Shown: positions 35,174 through 44,529, counted from the first letter of the stretch. The stretch: 64,000 nucleotides of DNA from Pseudomonas sp. FP2196 (GCF_030687715.1 NZ_CP117445.1:1360501-1424500); one strand, 5' to 3'. Translations and numbers: made by a program. Notes: generated by a model not told the origin, from the sequence alone.

Positions 35174-35397
35174 TATTCAATCCCTAAGAACCAATATGAG
35201 CGCTTGTGGCGCAGAATTATTGTTACTGGAACGCGTACGACCTATAGAAAGTAGCAATTTCCGAACCAGAGTCCCGAACAAGTGTTTTAAAAGGTGGGGA
35301 TTGATAGATGAGGCGGGGATTGGTGCACGGAAATGGGCGCTGGAAATGGTCCGCACCATTTCGGATCAGCGTGGAGGGTTTTGAATGGCAGCGGTAG

Positions 35398-35424
35398 CTG
35401 TGGTGAGGGGATTGATCACCACAG
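35398..35424 (-). terminator. Candidate terminator hairpin of the exonuclease-ligase pair
   Basis: CTGTGGTG pairs with CACCACAG around 11 bases, 44 bases downstream of the ligase stop on the minus strand. No strong T run follows, so this is weak. Confidence 0.4.
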
Positions 35425-35467
35425 ATAAACCTTTCATTCCAGGTCTTGCTTGTCCCCGTAAACCGGG

Positions 35468-37156
35468 TCAGGCGAGCAGATCTTGAAGTGTCGCCAGACT
35501 GTCCGCCTCTTCCACGGTTTTATCCTGCCGCCAGCGCAGCATTCTTGGGAAGCGCACGGCAATCCCGCTCTTGTGCCGGCGTGACAGGGCGATGCCCTCG
35601 AAGCCCAATTCGAACACCAGGCTCGGCTTCACACTGCTGACCGGGCCGAACTTTTCCACAGTGGTCTTGCGCACGATGCTGTCGACCTGGCGCATTTCCT
35701 CGTCAGTCAGGCCCGAATAGGCTTTGGCGAACGGCACCAGCGCACGCTCGCTGGACTCGGGTGGGCCATCCCAAACGGCGAAGGTGTAATCGCTATAAAG
35801 ACTGGCGCGACGGCCATGGCCGCGTTGCGCGTAAATCAACACGGCATCGACGCTGAACGGATCAACTTTCCATTTCCACCAAACCCCCATGTCCTTGGTG
35901 CGACCGACCCCGTACAGCGAGTCGCGGGCCTTGAGCATCATGCCCTCGACGCCCAGGCGTCGGGAGGCTTCGCGCTGGCGGGCGAGGTCGAACCAATCCG
36001 TACCGGTCAGCACCGGGGAGGGCAGCAGCACCGGGCTGTTGCACCGGGCGATAACGTCTTCCAACTGCGCGCGCCGCTTGGCCTGCGGCTGGTTGCGCCA
36101 GTCTTCGCCCTGCCATTCCAGTAAGTCGTAAGCGAGCACCACGACGGGGACGTCTTCGAGGATTTTTTTATCGAGGGTTTTGCGGCCGATCCGTTGTTGC
36201 AGCAGGGCGAACGGTTGCACCGCTGGCGGTTCTGGCGACTGCGGATCAAAGGCGTCTTCAGTAAGTGGGTGGGTACTTTTCCACACCACGATTTCACCGT
36301 CGATCACCGTGCCATCGGGCAAACCGTGCACCAGCACATCAAGTTCGGGAAAACGTTCGGTAACCAGTTCTTCACCCCGGGACCACACCCACAATTTGCC
36401 GTCACGCTTGACCACCTGCGCGCGGATGCCATCCCACTTCCACTCCACTTGCCAATTGCTTGCAGGGCCGATCAGCGCTTCGAACTCTTCGACCGGTTGT
36501 GCCAAGGCGTGCGCGAGGAAAAACGGGTAGGGCTGGCCGCCGCGCTGGGCATGCTCATCAGCAGACTCTGGCGCAATCAACTTAAGATAGCTGGTGGTGT
36601 TCGGCCGGTTGGACAGGTCGGTGTAGCCCACTAGACGCTGGGCCACGCGCTTGCTGTCGAGCCCGGCCATTGAGGCCAGTGCCCGGGTGACCAACAGTTT
36701 CGACACTCCGACGCGAAAGCTGCCGGTGATTAGCTTGATACACAGCATCAGGCTTGGCCGATCCAGCTGCGCCCAAAGTGCTGGCAGTTGCTGTGACAGG
36801 AACTCCGGTGTTTGACCGCGCAATGTCAGCAGTCTGTCCTCGATCCATTCAGCCAGACCGGCGTCGGAGCTGTGCGGATTTTCCGGCAGCACCAGCGAGA
36901 TGGTTTCCGCCAGATCGCCGACCGCTTGATAGCTTTCCTCAAACAGCCATGGCGTCAGCCCGGACACCTCGACTGCCAGTTCGCGCAGGATCCGCACCGG
37001 CACCAGTTGCCGTGGCCGACCACCGGACAAAAAGTACACCGCCCATGCCGCATCCTGCGGTTCGGCCTGAGCGAAGTAAGCCTGCATCGCTGCCAGTTTG
37101 GCGTTGCTGGACGTGGTGGCGTCGAGTTCGGCGTACAACTCGGCGAAGGCCTTCAT
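35468..37156 (-). CDS. ATP-dependent DNA ligase (ligase-associated repair cluster)
   Basis: A 562-residue ligase. The N-terminal 200 residues form the LigB/DNA_ligase_A_N domain. The nucleotidyltransferase domain has motif I EWKWDGIRA (adenylated Lys), motif III DGEIVVW, motif IV EGMMLKA and motif V WWKWKVDPF. An OB domain ends the protein. It overlaps the exonuclease stop in ATGA. It belongs to the Exo-Lig-helicase-MPE repair set; here its partners helicase and PdeM are 4.6 kb away behind the aot genes. Confidence 0.93.
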   Translation of the reverse strand: MKAFAELYAELDATTSSNAKLAAMQAYFAQAEPQDAAWAVYFLSGGRPRQLVPVRILRELAVEVSGLTPWLFEESYQAVGDLAETISLVLPENPHSSDAGLAEWIEDRLLTLRGQTPEFLSQQLPALWAQLDRPSLMLCIKLITGSFRVGVSKLLVTRALASMAGLDSKRVAQRLVGYTDLSNRPNTTSYLKLIAPESADEHAQRGGQPYPFFLAHALAQPVEEFEALIGPASNWQVEWKWDGIRAQVVKRDGKLWVWSRGEELVTERFPELDVLVHGLPDGTVIDGEIVVWKSTHPLTEDAFDPQSPEPPAVQPFALLQQRIGRKTLDKKILEDVPVVVLAYDLLEWQGEDWRNQPQAKRRAQLEDVIARCNSPVLLPSPVLTGTDWFDLARQREASRRLGVEGMMLKARDSLYGVGRTKDMGVWWKWKVDPFSVDAVLIYAQRGHGRRASLYSDYTFAVWDGPPESSERALVPFAKAYSGLTDEEMRQVDSIVRKTTVEKFGPVSSVKPSLVFELGFEGIALSRRHKSGIAVRFPRMLRWRQDKTVEEADSLATLQDLLA

Positions 37157-38187
37157 GCTGGCGTCTCGGCGACGGTCGGTGCGAAGGCGATGTTTTCTTC
37201 TTCGTCATCGCCGTATTCAGTGTTGAAGCCTTTGGCATCGAGGCCTTGTTCGCGCAGATGCCGCACCAGCACGCCGATTGAGCCGTGGGTGACCATCACT
37301 CGTTCGGCGCCGGTCTGGTTGATCGCCCAAAGCAGACCCGGCCAGTCGGCGTGATCGGACAGCACGAAACCGCGATCAACCCCGCGCCGCCGGCGGGTGC
37401 CGCGCAAACGCATCCAGCCGCTGGCGAACCCGTCGCTGAAGTCGCCGAACCGCCGCATCCAGGTGCTGCCGCCTGCCGATGGCGGGGCGATGACCAAGGC
37501 CTGGCGCATAATCGGATCGCTTTTTTTCACGTCACCGGCGTAGATCGTCGGCGGCAGATACACCCCTGCTTCGCGATAAACCCGGTTCAACGGCTCGACC
37601 GCGCCGTGGCTGAGGATCGGGCCGAGGGTTTCGTCGATGCCGTGGAGAATGCGCTGAGCCTTGCCGAACGAATAACAGAACAACACGCTGGCTTTGCCCA
37701 CGGCGATATTGGCTTTCCACCACTCGTTGATCTCGCTGAACACCTGCGCTTGCGGCTGCCAGCGGTAGATCGGCAGGCCGAAGGTCGATTCGGTGATAAA
37801 GGTGTGGCAGCGCACCGGTTCAAACGGTGCGCACGTGCCGTCCGGCTCGATCTTGTAATCGCCTGAGGCAACCCAGACTTCGCCGCCGTATTCCAGACGC
37901 ACCTGGGCCGAACCGAGCACGTGCCCGGCTGGATGGAAACTCAGGGTGACGCCATGGTGGGTGAGGCGTTGGCCGTAGGCGAGGGTTTGCAGGTTGATGT
38001 CCTGACCCAGACGCGCGCGCAGAATTCCTTCGCTGGCGCTGCTGGCCAGGTAATGCTGGTTGCCGGTGCGGGCGTGATCGCCATGGGCATGGGTGATCAC
38101 CGAACGCTCCACCGGCCGCCACGGATCGATATAAAAATCCCCGGCGGGGCAGTACAAACCTTCGGGGCGGGCGATAACAAGATCCAT
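37153..38187 (-). CDS. Ligase-associated DNA repair exonuclease (metallo-beta-lactamase fold)
   Basis: A 344-residue nuclease of the CPSF/SNM1-like metallo-beta-lactamase fold. The zinc signature HxHxDH is in ITHAHGDHARTGN; later motifs include FHPAGHVLGSAQV, WVASGDYK and VLSDHADWPGLL. In P. putida the equivalent protein is a 5' single-strand DNA exonuclease. It is the first gene of the cluster and is coupled to the ligase by a 4-base overlap. Confidence 0.92.
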   Translation of the reverse strand: MDLVIARPEGLYCPAGDFYIDPWRPVERSVITHAHGDHARTGNQHYLASSASEGILRARLGQDINLQTLAYGQRLTHHGVTLSFHPAGHVLGSAQVRLEYGGEVWVASGDYKIEPDGTCAPFEPVRCHTFITESTFGLPIYRWQPQAQVFSEINEWWKANIAVGKASVLFCYSFGKAQRILHGIDETLGPILSHGAVEPLNRVYREAGVYLPPTIYAGDVKKSDPIMRQALVIAPPSAGGSTWMRRFGDFSDGFASGWMRLRGTRRRRGVDRGFVLSDHADWPGLLWAINQTGAERVMVTHGSIGVLVRHLREQGLDAKGFNTEYGDDEEENIAFAPTVAETPA

Positions 38188-38276
38188 GTCGTTACCAGAA
38201 ATGGGGGGCTTGTTAGCTATGAGGTTTGGGCGGGGTCAGAAGTTCTATGGATTTTTTTCAGGACGACACAAAGCCG

Positions 38277-38365
38277 TGTAGGAGTGAGCCTGCTCGCGAT
38301 AGCGGTGTGCCTGACACATCAATTTTGACTGTCAGACCGCTATCGCGAGCAGGCTCACTCCTACA
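38277..38365. repeat. REP doublet (GTAGGAGTGAGCCTGCTCGCGATAGCG family)
   Basis: TGTAGGAGTGAGCCTGCTCG and its inverse flank about 32 bases; a sister of the doublet at 13946. Confidence 0.9.
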
Positions 38366-38378
38366 AGGGAGTCTGCGT

Positions 38379-40829
38379 TTATTTGCCGGGGGTGAGAGTC
38401 AGACGTGTCTTCCCGTAAACCCGATCAAAGTTCTGTGGCTGCATCGGCAACCCGATGTACTGCCCTTTCAGCCACTGATCAATGCCATTGAGGTAATTCG
38501 GGCTGACCGGATTACCCGACTGCCCCGTACCGTTCTGTCCCATCAGCGGTTCGGCCTGACCGAAGTCGACGATAAAACGCATCGACGGCGCGCGCGTGGT
38601 GGTGAAGTCCTGGCCCCAGGTAAACGCCGAAGTATTCAGTGTGGTGTGATCGCCGCCAGCCGCCAGCGGCCCACGAACAGTCTGGCCATTGGCGTTCTTC
38701 CACACGTAGCTGTGCAATTTGCCCCATTGCCAGGCTTTGTGATCGCCACCCAACTGGCTGTCGCCAGCGGCAATCGCTGCCGCGAAGCTGCGGGCGAGAA
38801 TCACCGCTTTGTCCTCTTTGTGCGGCGTGCGCAGGTCATCCCAGAACGGACTGTCCTCGCGCCCCAGCAGATGATCGGCCTGCGCTGCGTAGGACAAATC
38901 TCCATTGCCGATAAACGCTTTCCACGCCGGGCTGGACTCGGGGCCGAGTTCGTCGAGGAAAATCTGCTTCATGCTTTCTTGCAGGAACAGTTCATAAATC
39001 GCCGCATCTGCCGAGTTCGGGCTGAGTTTGCCGTCAAACGCCATCAACCGGGTGAACGCCTCGCGGGCTTTGCTGCGATCGGTTTCCGGCAGGGCGTCTA
39101 TCGCCTGTTTCAGAGGTTGTTTCATCCCCGGCGTTTCGAACACTTTTTTCAGCTTGGCGGCAAACGTGGTGGTCTGGTCGTACTGCATGGCAATCACGCT
39201 ACGGCTGTCATGCTTGCCGCTACCGGCCAGTTCGGCCAGACGTTCACCACGTTCCGGCGCGGCCCAGGAGTTCGACAGTTGCATGCCGTAGCCGTGGGGA
39301 ATGACGCGCTGGTTGGCAGTGCCGAGCCAGCCTTGCGCCGGATCTTGATCGTATGGGTGCAGCATCGGGTCGGCGTAACCGTCCCAGTCGTAACGACCTT
39401 CCCAGCCCGGCGACGGCAGCAGGCCTTCGCCTTCGCGGCGGTTGGGGAAACGTCCGGTGACTTGCCAGCCGATATTGCTGGCGTCGGCGAACACCAGATT
39501 CAGCGCGATCGCGCGGATTTCGCGGCTCGCGTCCGAGGCGCGCTCAACGTTCTGCGCACGACTCAGATCAAAAAATGCGTCCAGGGTTTTGTCGTCGGTG
39601 AAGCTCGGCGTCTGCAAGGCCAAGCCAAAACCGTTGCCTTGCGCCGCTGCCTGGGCACTGTTGAGCAGCGCGCCATGGCGGGTTTCGTACACCGCTTCGC
39701 GAATCGGTCGCTGACCCTTGACGAAATAGGTTTCGTTGCGCACGCCTACAGGCTGCCATTTGCCATTTACTTCGTAGGAAAGCGTGCTGCCCTGACGACG
39801 GATTTTTTCCAGGAAAAGGTCTTGGTTGTCGCCGAGCACGCTGGTCATGCTCCACGCCACTTTGCCGTTGAAACCACCGAGTACCATCGGCAAGCCGGCA
39901 ACGGTCACGCCGGCAGCCTGATATTTAGGCGCGCGAATCTGCACGAAGCTCCAGAGCGACGGTGCAGCCAATGGACCATGGCTGTCGCTGGCCAGCAGGC
40001 TTTTGCCGCTGCGACTGCGTTGCGGGGCAATCGCCCAGTTGTTCGAAGAGGTGGTGCCGAGCAGGTTTAGCGTCGACAGTTGCTGGCTGGCGCTGCTCAG
40101 CTCGCTCAGACCGGGGATTTGCCCGTTGAGCTTGAGGCCTTGCAGCTTGTCGGCTTCGGCCAGCGGCAGATCTTCGTCCGGGGCGGAGGGGGTCAGCCAG
40201 GCGAGTTTGTCGGTGGTCACGGATTGCGCGAGCACCAGTGACGAGATTTCTTCCGGGAGGTTGGCTGATTGGCTGAAGTTCAGCAGGGCGAAAATCAGCG
40301 CGCAATCTTCCGGCTTCCAGTATTCCGGCTTGTAGCCGCTGGTAGCGAGGTCGCCCGGCAGTTTGTCGGCATAGCGGAACAGGTAGGCGTTGACGCCGCG
40401 CGCATAGACTTCGAAGAAGCGTTTGAGGCGTGGCGACGAGGCCTTGTACAGCTCGCCGGCGCTTTTTTTCAGATTGACCGCGCGCATGTAGCGGTCGGCG
40501 TCGAGCATCGAGGCACCGGAGATTTCCGCCAGACGGCCCTGAGCGAGCAAGCGCAGGGTGACCATCTGGTTGATGCGGTCGCTGGCGTGGACATAACCGA
40601 GTGAGAACAGCGCGTCATGGAAGCTGCTGCTTTCGATCAACGGCATGCCCATGGCATTGCGGCGCACCGAAACGTTCTGCGCCAGCCCCTTGAGCGGTTG
40701 CACGCCGGAGTTGGGTGGGAGGGTGTCCTGAGCGTTCCAGGTCTGGCAACCGGACAGGCTCAAAACACCGGTCACTGCTGCGGCAACGCCGAACCGGGGA
40801 AGAAAATGTGTAAGGGCTGGCGAGGCCAT
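38379..40829 (-). CDS. quiP: QuiP-type acyl-homoserine lactone acylase (penicillin amidase family)
   Basis: An 816-residue N-terminal-nucleophile hydrolase. It has a lipoprotein-like signal (GVLSLSGC, Cys27). The family autocleaves before a Ser that becomes the nucleophile; here it is in [12 protein letters not shown]. Similarity to P. aeruginosa QuiP is extensive, for example [49 protein letters not shown], and the C-terminal [16 protein letters not shown]. QuiP degrades long-chain AHL signals. I chose the ATG at 40829 with an AGGAG site; the 26 codons upstream are not conserved. No AHL synthase is in the window. Confidence 0.88.
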   Translation of the reverse strand: MASPALTHFLPRFGVAAAVTGVLSLSGCQTWNAQDTLPPNSGVQPLKGLAQNVSVRRNAMGMPLIESSSFHDALFSLGYVHASDRINQMVTLRLLAQGRLAEISGASMLDADRYMRAVNLKKSAGELYKASSPRLKRFFEVYARGVNAYLFRYADKLPGDLATSGYKPEYWKPEDCALIFALLNFSQSANLPEEISSLVLAQSVTTDKLAWLTPSAPDEDLPLAEADKLQGLKLNGQIPGLSELSSASQQLSTLNLLGTTSSNNWAIAPQRSRSGKSLLASDSHGPLAAPSLWSFVQIRAPKYQAAGVTVAGLPMVLGGFNGKVAWSMTSVLGDNQDLFLEKIRRQGSTLSYEVNGKWQPVGVRNETYFVKGQRPIREAVYETRHGALLNSAQAAAQGNGFGLALQTPSFTDDKTLDAFFDLSRAQNVERASDASREIRAIALNLVFADASNIGWQVTGRFPNRREGEGLLPSPGWEGRYDWDGYADPMLHPYDQDPAQGWLGTANQRVIPHGYGMQLSNSWAAPERGERLAELAGSGKHDSRSVIAMQYDQTTTFAAKLKKVFETPGMKQPLKQAIDALPETDRSKAREAFTRLMAFDGKLSPNSADAAIYELFLQESMKQIFLDELGPESSPAWKAFIGNGDLSYAAQADHLLGREDSPFWDDLRTPHKEDKAVILARSFAAAIAAGDSQLGGDHKAWQWGKLHSYVWKNANGQTVRGPLAAGGDHTTLNTSAFTWGQDFTTTRAPSMRFIVDFGQAEPLMGQNGTGQSGNPVSPNYLNGIDQWLKGQYIGLPMQPQNFDRVYGKTRLTLTPGK

Positions 40830-41021
40830 GTCAAAGCTCCTGCGGGGGTGTCGAGGCTGGGGGCGCAATAAAGCCGCTACGTTAGTGAGCAGGAGGTGGC
40901 CGCGCAAGCGGGGCGAGTGGTTATTTCTTGCCGCTGATCGATGATCGTTTCATGACTTGCTTAGGTGAAGGGAGGGATGTTGAAGTGCGGGCAATCAAAC
41001 GACCCTCGCGAGAAGACCTCT

Positions 41022-41579
41022 ATGGAACTGCAGGCCAACGCTGCACTGATCATCATCGACCAGCAAAAAGGCATCTTGCAGCCGCGATTGGGGCGCAGGA
41101 ACAATCCACAGGCTGAAGAACGAATCCTTGATCTGCTGGGGCTCTGGCGGGTAAGTGGGCGGCCGGTGATTCATGTGCAGCATCTGTCGCGTTCGCCGGA
41201 TTCGGTGTTCTGGCCTGAGCAGGAAGGGGTGGAGTTTCAGCAGAGGTTTTTGCCCCAGGACGGTGAGTGGCTGATCCGCAAGCAAGTGCCGGATGCATTT
41301 TGTGTCACCGGGTTGGAGTCGCGATTGCGGGAGGCGGGGATCCGGCAACTGGTCATCGTTGGCGTGGCGACCAACAACTCCGTGGAGTCGACAGCGCGCA
41401 CGGCGGGCAATCTGGGGTTTGATGCCTGGGTGGCGGAGGATGCGTGCTTCACCTTCGACAAGGCCGATTATTTCGGCACGCCGCGTTCAGCCGAAGAGGT
41501 GCACGGGATGTCGCTGGGGAATTTGCAGGGGGAGTATGCGACGGTGGTCAGTGCTGCACAGATTCTGGCGGCAGACTGA
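41022..41579 (+). CDS. Isochorismatase-family hydrolase with Ser at the catalytic Cys position
   Basis: A 185-residue alpha/beta protein of the isochorismatase-like family. Family catalytic residues are Asp13 (LIIIDQQKG) and Lys87 (LIRKQVPDAF). In cysteine hydrolases the third residue is Cys in a GVATNxCVESTAR motif; here the motif is GVATNNSVESTAR, so residue 120 is Ser. The fold and the other two residues are retained. It could be a slow or non-nucleophilic hydrolase like true isochorismatases. Substrate unknown. It diverges from quiP. The ATG at 41022 is chosen on alignment. Confidence 0.82.
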   Translation: MELQANAALIIIDQQKGILQPRLGRRNNPQAEERILDLLGLWRVSGRPVIHVQHLSRSPDSVFWPEQEGVEFQQRFLPQDGEWLIRKQVPDAFCVTGLESRLREAGIRQLVIVGVATNNSVESTARTAGNLGFDAWVAEDACFTFDKADYFGTPRSAEEVHGMSLGNLQGEYATVVSAAQILAAD

Positions 41580-41585
41580 GAAACC

Positions 41586-41675
41586 TGTGGGAGCTGGCTT
41601 GCCAGCGATAGCGGTGTGTCAGGCGACATCAATGCTGTAAATATCGGCCTCATCGCTGGCAAGCCAGCTCCCACA
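41586..41675. repeat. REP doublet (TGTGGGAGCTGGC family)
   Basis: TGTGGGAGCTGGCTTGCCAG and its inverse flank about 40 bases, 6 bases after the isochorismatase-like gene. Confidence 0.88.
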
Positions 41676-41698
41676 AAGATCGCGCTGTATCCGAAATG

Positions 41699-41724
41699 TA
41701 GGAGCGAGCCTGCTCGCGATGGCG
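41699..41724. repeat. Single REP unit
   Basis: GTAGGAGCGAGCCTGCTCGC followed by GATGGC; no facing partner nearby. Confidence 0.65.
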
Positions 41725-41758
41725 ATATGTCAGGCGAAGAAACTCTTCGCCCAAGGCA

Positions 41759-41962
41759 TCAAGCCCCGTGGCACTTCTTGAATTTCTTGCCGTTGCCGCA
41801 TGGGCAAGGGTCGTTGCGGCCGACGTCTTTCAAGGCGTTGCGCACCGGTTCCTGGTGAGCGTGGCCGCAGTTCGGGCCGTGCACATGGCCATGATCGTGA
41901 TCGTGTTGATGGTCGTGATCGTGGTTGCAGTCAGGGCCATGGACATGAGGTTGCTGAGTCAT
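41759..41962 (-). CDS. Histidine-rich SEC-C motif mini-protein
   Basis: A 67-residue protein. The N-terminal half is a His/Asp-rich stretch ([20 protein letters not shown], then [11 protein letters not shown]), a probable metal-binding tail. The C-terminal half is a SEC-C zinc motif, [19 protein letters not shown], as at the end of SecA. It has no signal peptide. It overlaps the upstream lipoprotein gene by 4 bases (ATGA). It could bind zinc or act as a SecB- or ribosome-associated factor, but the role is unknown. Confidence 0.85.
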   Translation of the reverse strand: MTQQPHVHGPDCNHDHDHQHDHDHGHVHGPNCGHAHQEPVRNALKDVGRNDPCPCGNGKKFKKCHGA

Positions 41963-42453
41963 CGGTGTTGCTCCGGAATTAAATCGGCGGGGATTATCAC
42001 GCCATTGCGCTCAAGGTGCACGTAGTGGGCGATGAATAAACCGGTTTCCATTTCGCCCTGCAAACGATAGGGAATCTGCTGGTCCGGTTTTTTCAGCATT
42101 TTCACCACGTCCTTTACCTTTGGCCACAAATTGGTGCGGATCGGCACCTTGAAGTACGCGCTGCGTTTGGGGCCGACGGTAAACCAGTGTTTATGCTCGC
42201 CTTCGGCCAGCAGCATGTCGGCCAGATGAATGCGGTATTCCAGGCCGCGCACGGTCAAGTCGCTGTCGTTTGGATTGTCGATGCGAAAGTGCAGGATGAA
42301 CTTCTGCTCGAGCAACTTGGCGCGCACCACTTCGACTTTTACCAAGTGCACGGCGGGGTCGACGCTTTCGTCGCTGAACCATGAGGCGCAACCACCCAGG
42401 CCCAGAAACAGCAGCAAAGTCACGAATTTGAATGTGCGCCAACGACCGAGCAT
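41959..42453 (-). CDS. LEA14-like (LEA type 2) lipoprotein
   Basis: A 164-residue lipoprotein ([10 protein letters not shown], Cys22) with a LEA_2/WHy domain: [29 protein letters not shown] is the signature region (recognised by [17 protein letters not shown]). This fold occurs in desiccation and stress proteins and in bacterial envelope lipoproteins of unknown role. It is transcribed with the SEC-C gene. Confidence 0.85.
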   Translation of the reverse strand: MLGRWRTFKFVTLLLFLGLGGCASWFSDESVDPAVHLVKVEVVRAKLLEQKFILHFRIDNPNDSDLTVRGLEYRIHLADMLLAEGEHKHWFTVGPKRSAYFKVPIRTNLWPKVKDVVKMLKKPDQQIPYRLQGEMETGLFIAHYVHLERNGVIIPADLIPEQHR

Positions 42454-42485
42454 GCACTTACTCCCTTTGCTGCCAGTCTAGACGC

Positions 42486-42567
42486 TAAAAGATCGCAGCC
42501 TTCGGCAGCTCTACAGGGTGAACGAAATCCCGTGAAGGAGTTGCCGAAGGCTGCGATCTTTTGATCT
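42486..42567. repeat. Divergent REP doublet (GTAGGAGCTGCC family)
   Basis: AAAAGATCGCAGCCTTCGGC and CCGAAGGCTGCGATCTTTTG face outward, the same arrangement as the doublet split by the IS110 element. Its right end touches the ychJ stop codon. Confidence 0.85.
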
Positions 42568-43043
42568 TAAGCGCCGAAATACCCCGCACAGCACTTCTTG
42601 AACTTCAGCCCGCTTGCGCACGGGCAACTGTCATTGCGCCCCAGCTTCAATTGCACAGTCGGGTCGATGAAGTACCAGCGCCCGGCGTTCTGCACAAATG
42701 AAGAGCGTTCGCGGTGGCTGTGTTCCCCTTGGCTGTCATGCCAGCGCGCGGTGAAGGTGACGAAGGCGTGTTCAGGCTGGCCGCCGAAGACTTCCGAGCT
42801 TTCGACGTCGAGGCCGAGCCAGGTGCTTTGCGCGCTCCAGGCACTGATCGATTGGCGATCCAGCCCTGCTTGCTGAGCGGGCAGGGTGGTCGCCACCAGA
42901 TAGTCGATCAGGCCCAGCACATAAGCGCTGTAGCGCGAACGCATCAAGGCTTCCGCGCACGGCGCCGGCAGGCCTTCGTGATAGTGACCGCAGCAGGCAT
43001 CCAGCAGATTGCCGCTGCCGCAAGGGCAAATGGCTGTACTCAT
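42567..43043 (-). CDS. ychJ: YchJ family SEC-C protein (UPF0225)
   Basis: A 158-residue protein with two SEC-C cysteine motifs, [14 protein letters not shown] at the N-terminus and [18 protein letters not shown] at the C-terminus, enclosing an NTF2-like domain ([31 protein letters not shown]). It matches E. coli YchJ in length and motif order. Function unknown; zinc binding likely. It follows the methyltransferase-like gene by 4 bases and is probably cotranscribed. The ATG at 43043 was chosen because the SEC-C motif starts immediately after it. Confidence 0.92.
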   Translation of the reverse strand: MSTAICPCGSGNLLDACCGHYHEGLPAPCAEALMRSRYSAYVLGLIDYLVATTLPAQQAGLDRQSISAWSAQSTWLGLDVESSEVFGGQPEHAFVTFTARWHDSQGEHSHRERSSFVQNAGRWYFIDPTVQLKLGRNDSCPCASGLKFKKCCAGYFGA

Positions 43044-43047
43044 TGCA

Positions 43048-43545
43048 TTACCACCAGTATTTCCCGAAGTTTTCCGGATTGGCCCAGAACCTTGAATTGA
43101 GCCAGTCGGGGACTTGTTTGTAGTCAAGCAGATCATAGGTGAACAGGGTCAGCACTTGATCGTCGCGTTGGAAGCGTTCGCTGGCTTGCAGCGCCAGCGA
43201 GTAGAAATCGGTTTCCTGCCAGCCGCTGGCCGACAGATCCGCCAGCACCGCAATGCGACTGGCGTTGAGGTTGCGGATTCCTCCCAACAGATTCAGGCCG
43301 TCACGCTTGGGCAAATGTTCCAGGCAATCGACCACCAGCGCCAGATCGAAGCGCCGCGCCGCCAGCTCTGCTGGCAAGGCCCCGGGAGCGGCGTGGGCCA
43401 CGCAGGTGTCCGGGTGGGCGTGTTTGAAAGCAGTCAGCGCCGGAAATTCGCTAGCGCCGATCAACAGCAGACGCGCCGGGGCGTAGCGATCCAGCAAAGC
43501 GGCCAACGCCTGTTGCGGCGTACGGGAAGAAATGGCGACGTTCAT
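43048..43545 (-). CDS. Methyltransferase-like protein (DUF6231 type)
   Basis: A 165-residue protein with a Rossmann-like start ([17 protein letters not shown]) and the post-motif [20 protein letters not shown] typical of class I SAM methyltransferases. The glycine-rich SAM loop is weak, so catalysis is uncertain. The C-terminal [21 protein letters not shown] is conserved in pseudomonads as far as I recall. GAGGAG precedes the ATG. It is the first gene of a pair with ychJ. Confidence 0.75.
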   Translation of the reverse strand: MNVAISSRTPQQALAALLDRYAPARLLLIGASEFPALTAFKHAHPDTCVAHAAPGALPAELAARRFDLALVVDCLEHLPKRDGLNLLGGIRNLNASRIAVLADLSASGWQETDFYSLALQASERFQRDDQVLTLFTYDLLDYKQVPDWLNSRFWANPENFGKYWW

Positions 43546-43693
43546 CGAAGCTCCTCAATCAGACCGCCAAGACTAGCCTGCCTGACTGCGGCGGCAAAGA
43601 GCCTGACCACGCCGGTTTGCGGCAAATGCGCCAAAGTCCTGTGAACACGGTCGCAAACAGCAATGGCCTATTGCTGGCGGAGATTAAAACTCC

Positions 43694-43736
43694 GGTCTTT
43701 ACTCCCTGAATCGGTTTTAAGCCGATCCCTCAGGAG
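43694..43736 (+). promoter_or_regulatory. Structured leader sequestering the ribosome site of the first OmpA-like gene
   Basis: GGTCTTTACTCC (43694-43705) opens a stem in which CTCCCTGA (43702-43709) pairs with TCAGGAG (43730-43736), with one bulged C. An inner hairpin ATCGG/CCGAT caps it. The Shine-Dalgarno AGGAG lies wholly in the stem. The next gene has a matching leader. Confidence 0.65.
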
Positions 43737-43744
43737 AAAACTAG

Positions 43745-44440
43745 ATGAGCATAGTTCGGACAGCATTACCCTTGGTTCTGCTAACCAGTGTGTTGACTGG
43801 TTGCGCAGGTTTGCAGAAAACCGACTGGCCGACCTGTGCGGCGGTCGGTGGTGTCGTCGGTGCCGGTCTTGGCGCTACCGAGAGTTCGGCGTGGGCCGGA
43901 TATGGTGCGTTAATTATCGGCGGTACTGCAGCGGCCTATTGCTGGGTGCACGGTGATGGCGATGAAGACGGCGATGGTGTACCGGACAGTCGCGACAAGT
44001 GCCCGGGCACGCCAAAAGGCGTTCAGGTCGATGCTGACGGTTGCCCTCCACCCGTGCCTGCACCCGTGGTTGAAGAAGCTGTCGTGGTCAAGGAAGAAAC
44101 CATTGTCATTCGCGATGTTCACTTCCAGTTCGACAAAGCCACGCTGACCGGCCCTGACAAACTGGTGCTCGACAAGGTCGCTACGCGCCTGAAACAGGAA
44201 TCCTCTACCGCGCAACTGACCGTGACCGGTCATACCGATAGCGTGGGCAGCGATGCCTACAACCAGAAACTGTCGGATCGTCGTGCGCACTCGGTGGTCA
44301 AGTACCTGGTTGAGAGCGGCGTACCGCAAAGCAGCTTCGTTTCGGTGACCGGCGCCGGTGAAAGCCAGCCAGTCGCGGACAACAAAACCGCTGACGGCCG
44401 TGCGCAGAACCGTCGTACCGAAATCAAAATCAACCGCTAG
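43745..44440 (+). CDS. OmpA-family lipoprotein, first of a tandem pair
   Basis: A 231-residue outer-membrane lipoprotein: lipobox VLTGC (Cys20), a glycine-zipper segment (GGVVGAGLGATESSAWAGYG), a thrombospondin type-3-like calcium repeat (DGDEDGDGVPDSRDKCPGTP) and a C-terminal OmpA peptidoglycan-binding domain (VHFQFDKATL, GHTDSVGSDAYNQKLSDRRA, RAQNRRTEI). The Asp and Arg that bind meso-diaminopimelate are in place. It anchors the outer membrane to the cell wall. The downstream paralogue has the same architecture. Confidence 0.9.
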   Translation: MSIVRTALPLVLLTSVLTGCAGLQKTDWPTCAAVGGVVGAGLGATESSAWAGYGALIIGGTAAAYCWVHGDGDEDGDGVPDSRDKCPGTPKGVQVDADGCPPPVPAPVVEEAVVVKEETIVIRDVHFQFDKATLTGPDKLVLDKVATRLKQESSTAQLTVTGHTDSVGSDAYNQKLSDRRAHSVVKYLVESGVPQSSFVSVTGAGESQPVADNKTADGRAQNRRTEIKINR

Positions 44441-44447
44441 CCCTCTT

Positions 44448-44476
44448 GCATCCGCGGCTTGTGCAGTCGCGGATGC
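44448..44476 (+). terminator. Intergenic hairpin between the tandem OmpA-like genes
   Basis: GCATCCGCG pairs with CGCGGATGC (9 bp) around 11 bases, followed by GGGTCTTT. It is either an attenuator or a terminator of the first gene. Confidence 0.6.
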
Positions 44477-44477
44477 G

Positions 44478-44521
44478 GGTCTTTACTCCTGTGTAACCGG
44501 TATGGGCCGGTGACACAGGAG
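44478..44521 (+). promoter_or_regulatory. Structured leader sequestering the ribosome site of the second OmpA-like gene
   Basis: GGTCTTTACTCC (44478-44489) recurs exactly. CTCCTGTGT (44486-44494) pairs perfectly with ACACAGGAG (44513-44521), with a CCGG/CCGG hairpin inside. The AGGAG is fully paired. Confidence 0.7.
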
Positions 44522-44529
44522 CTTTCACA

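Noticed and set aside
35261..35279. ArgR operator from the CCGAAC direct repeat upstream of aotJ
   Set aside because: Spacing and sequence do not match the TGTCGC-type ArgR half-site well enough to list as a feature.
38379..41579. quiP and the isochorismatase-like gene as a quorum-quenching island
   Set aside because: They are divergent, both look like core genome, and no AHL synthase or LuxR regulator is nearby.
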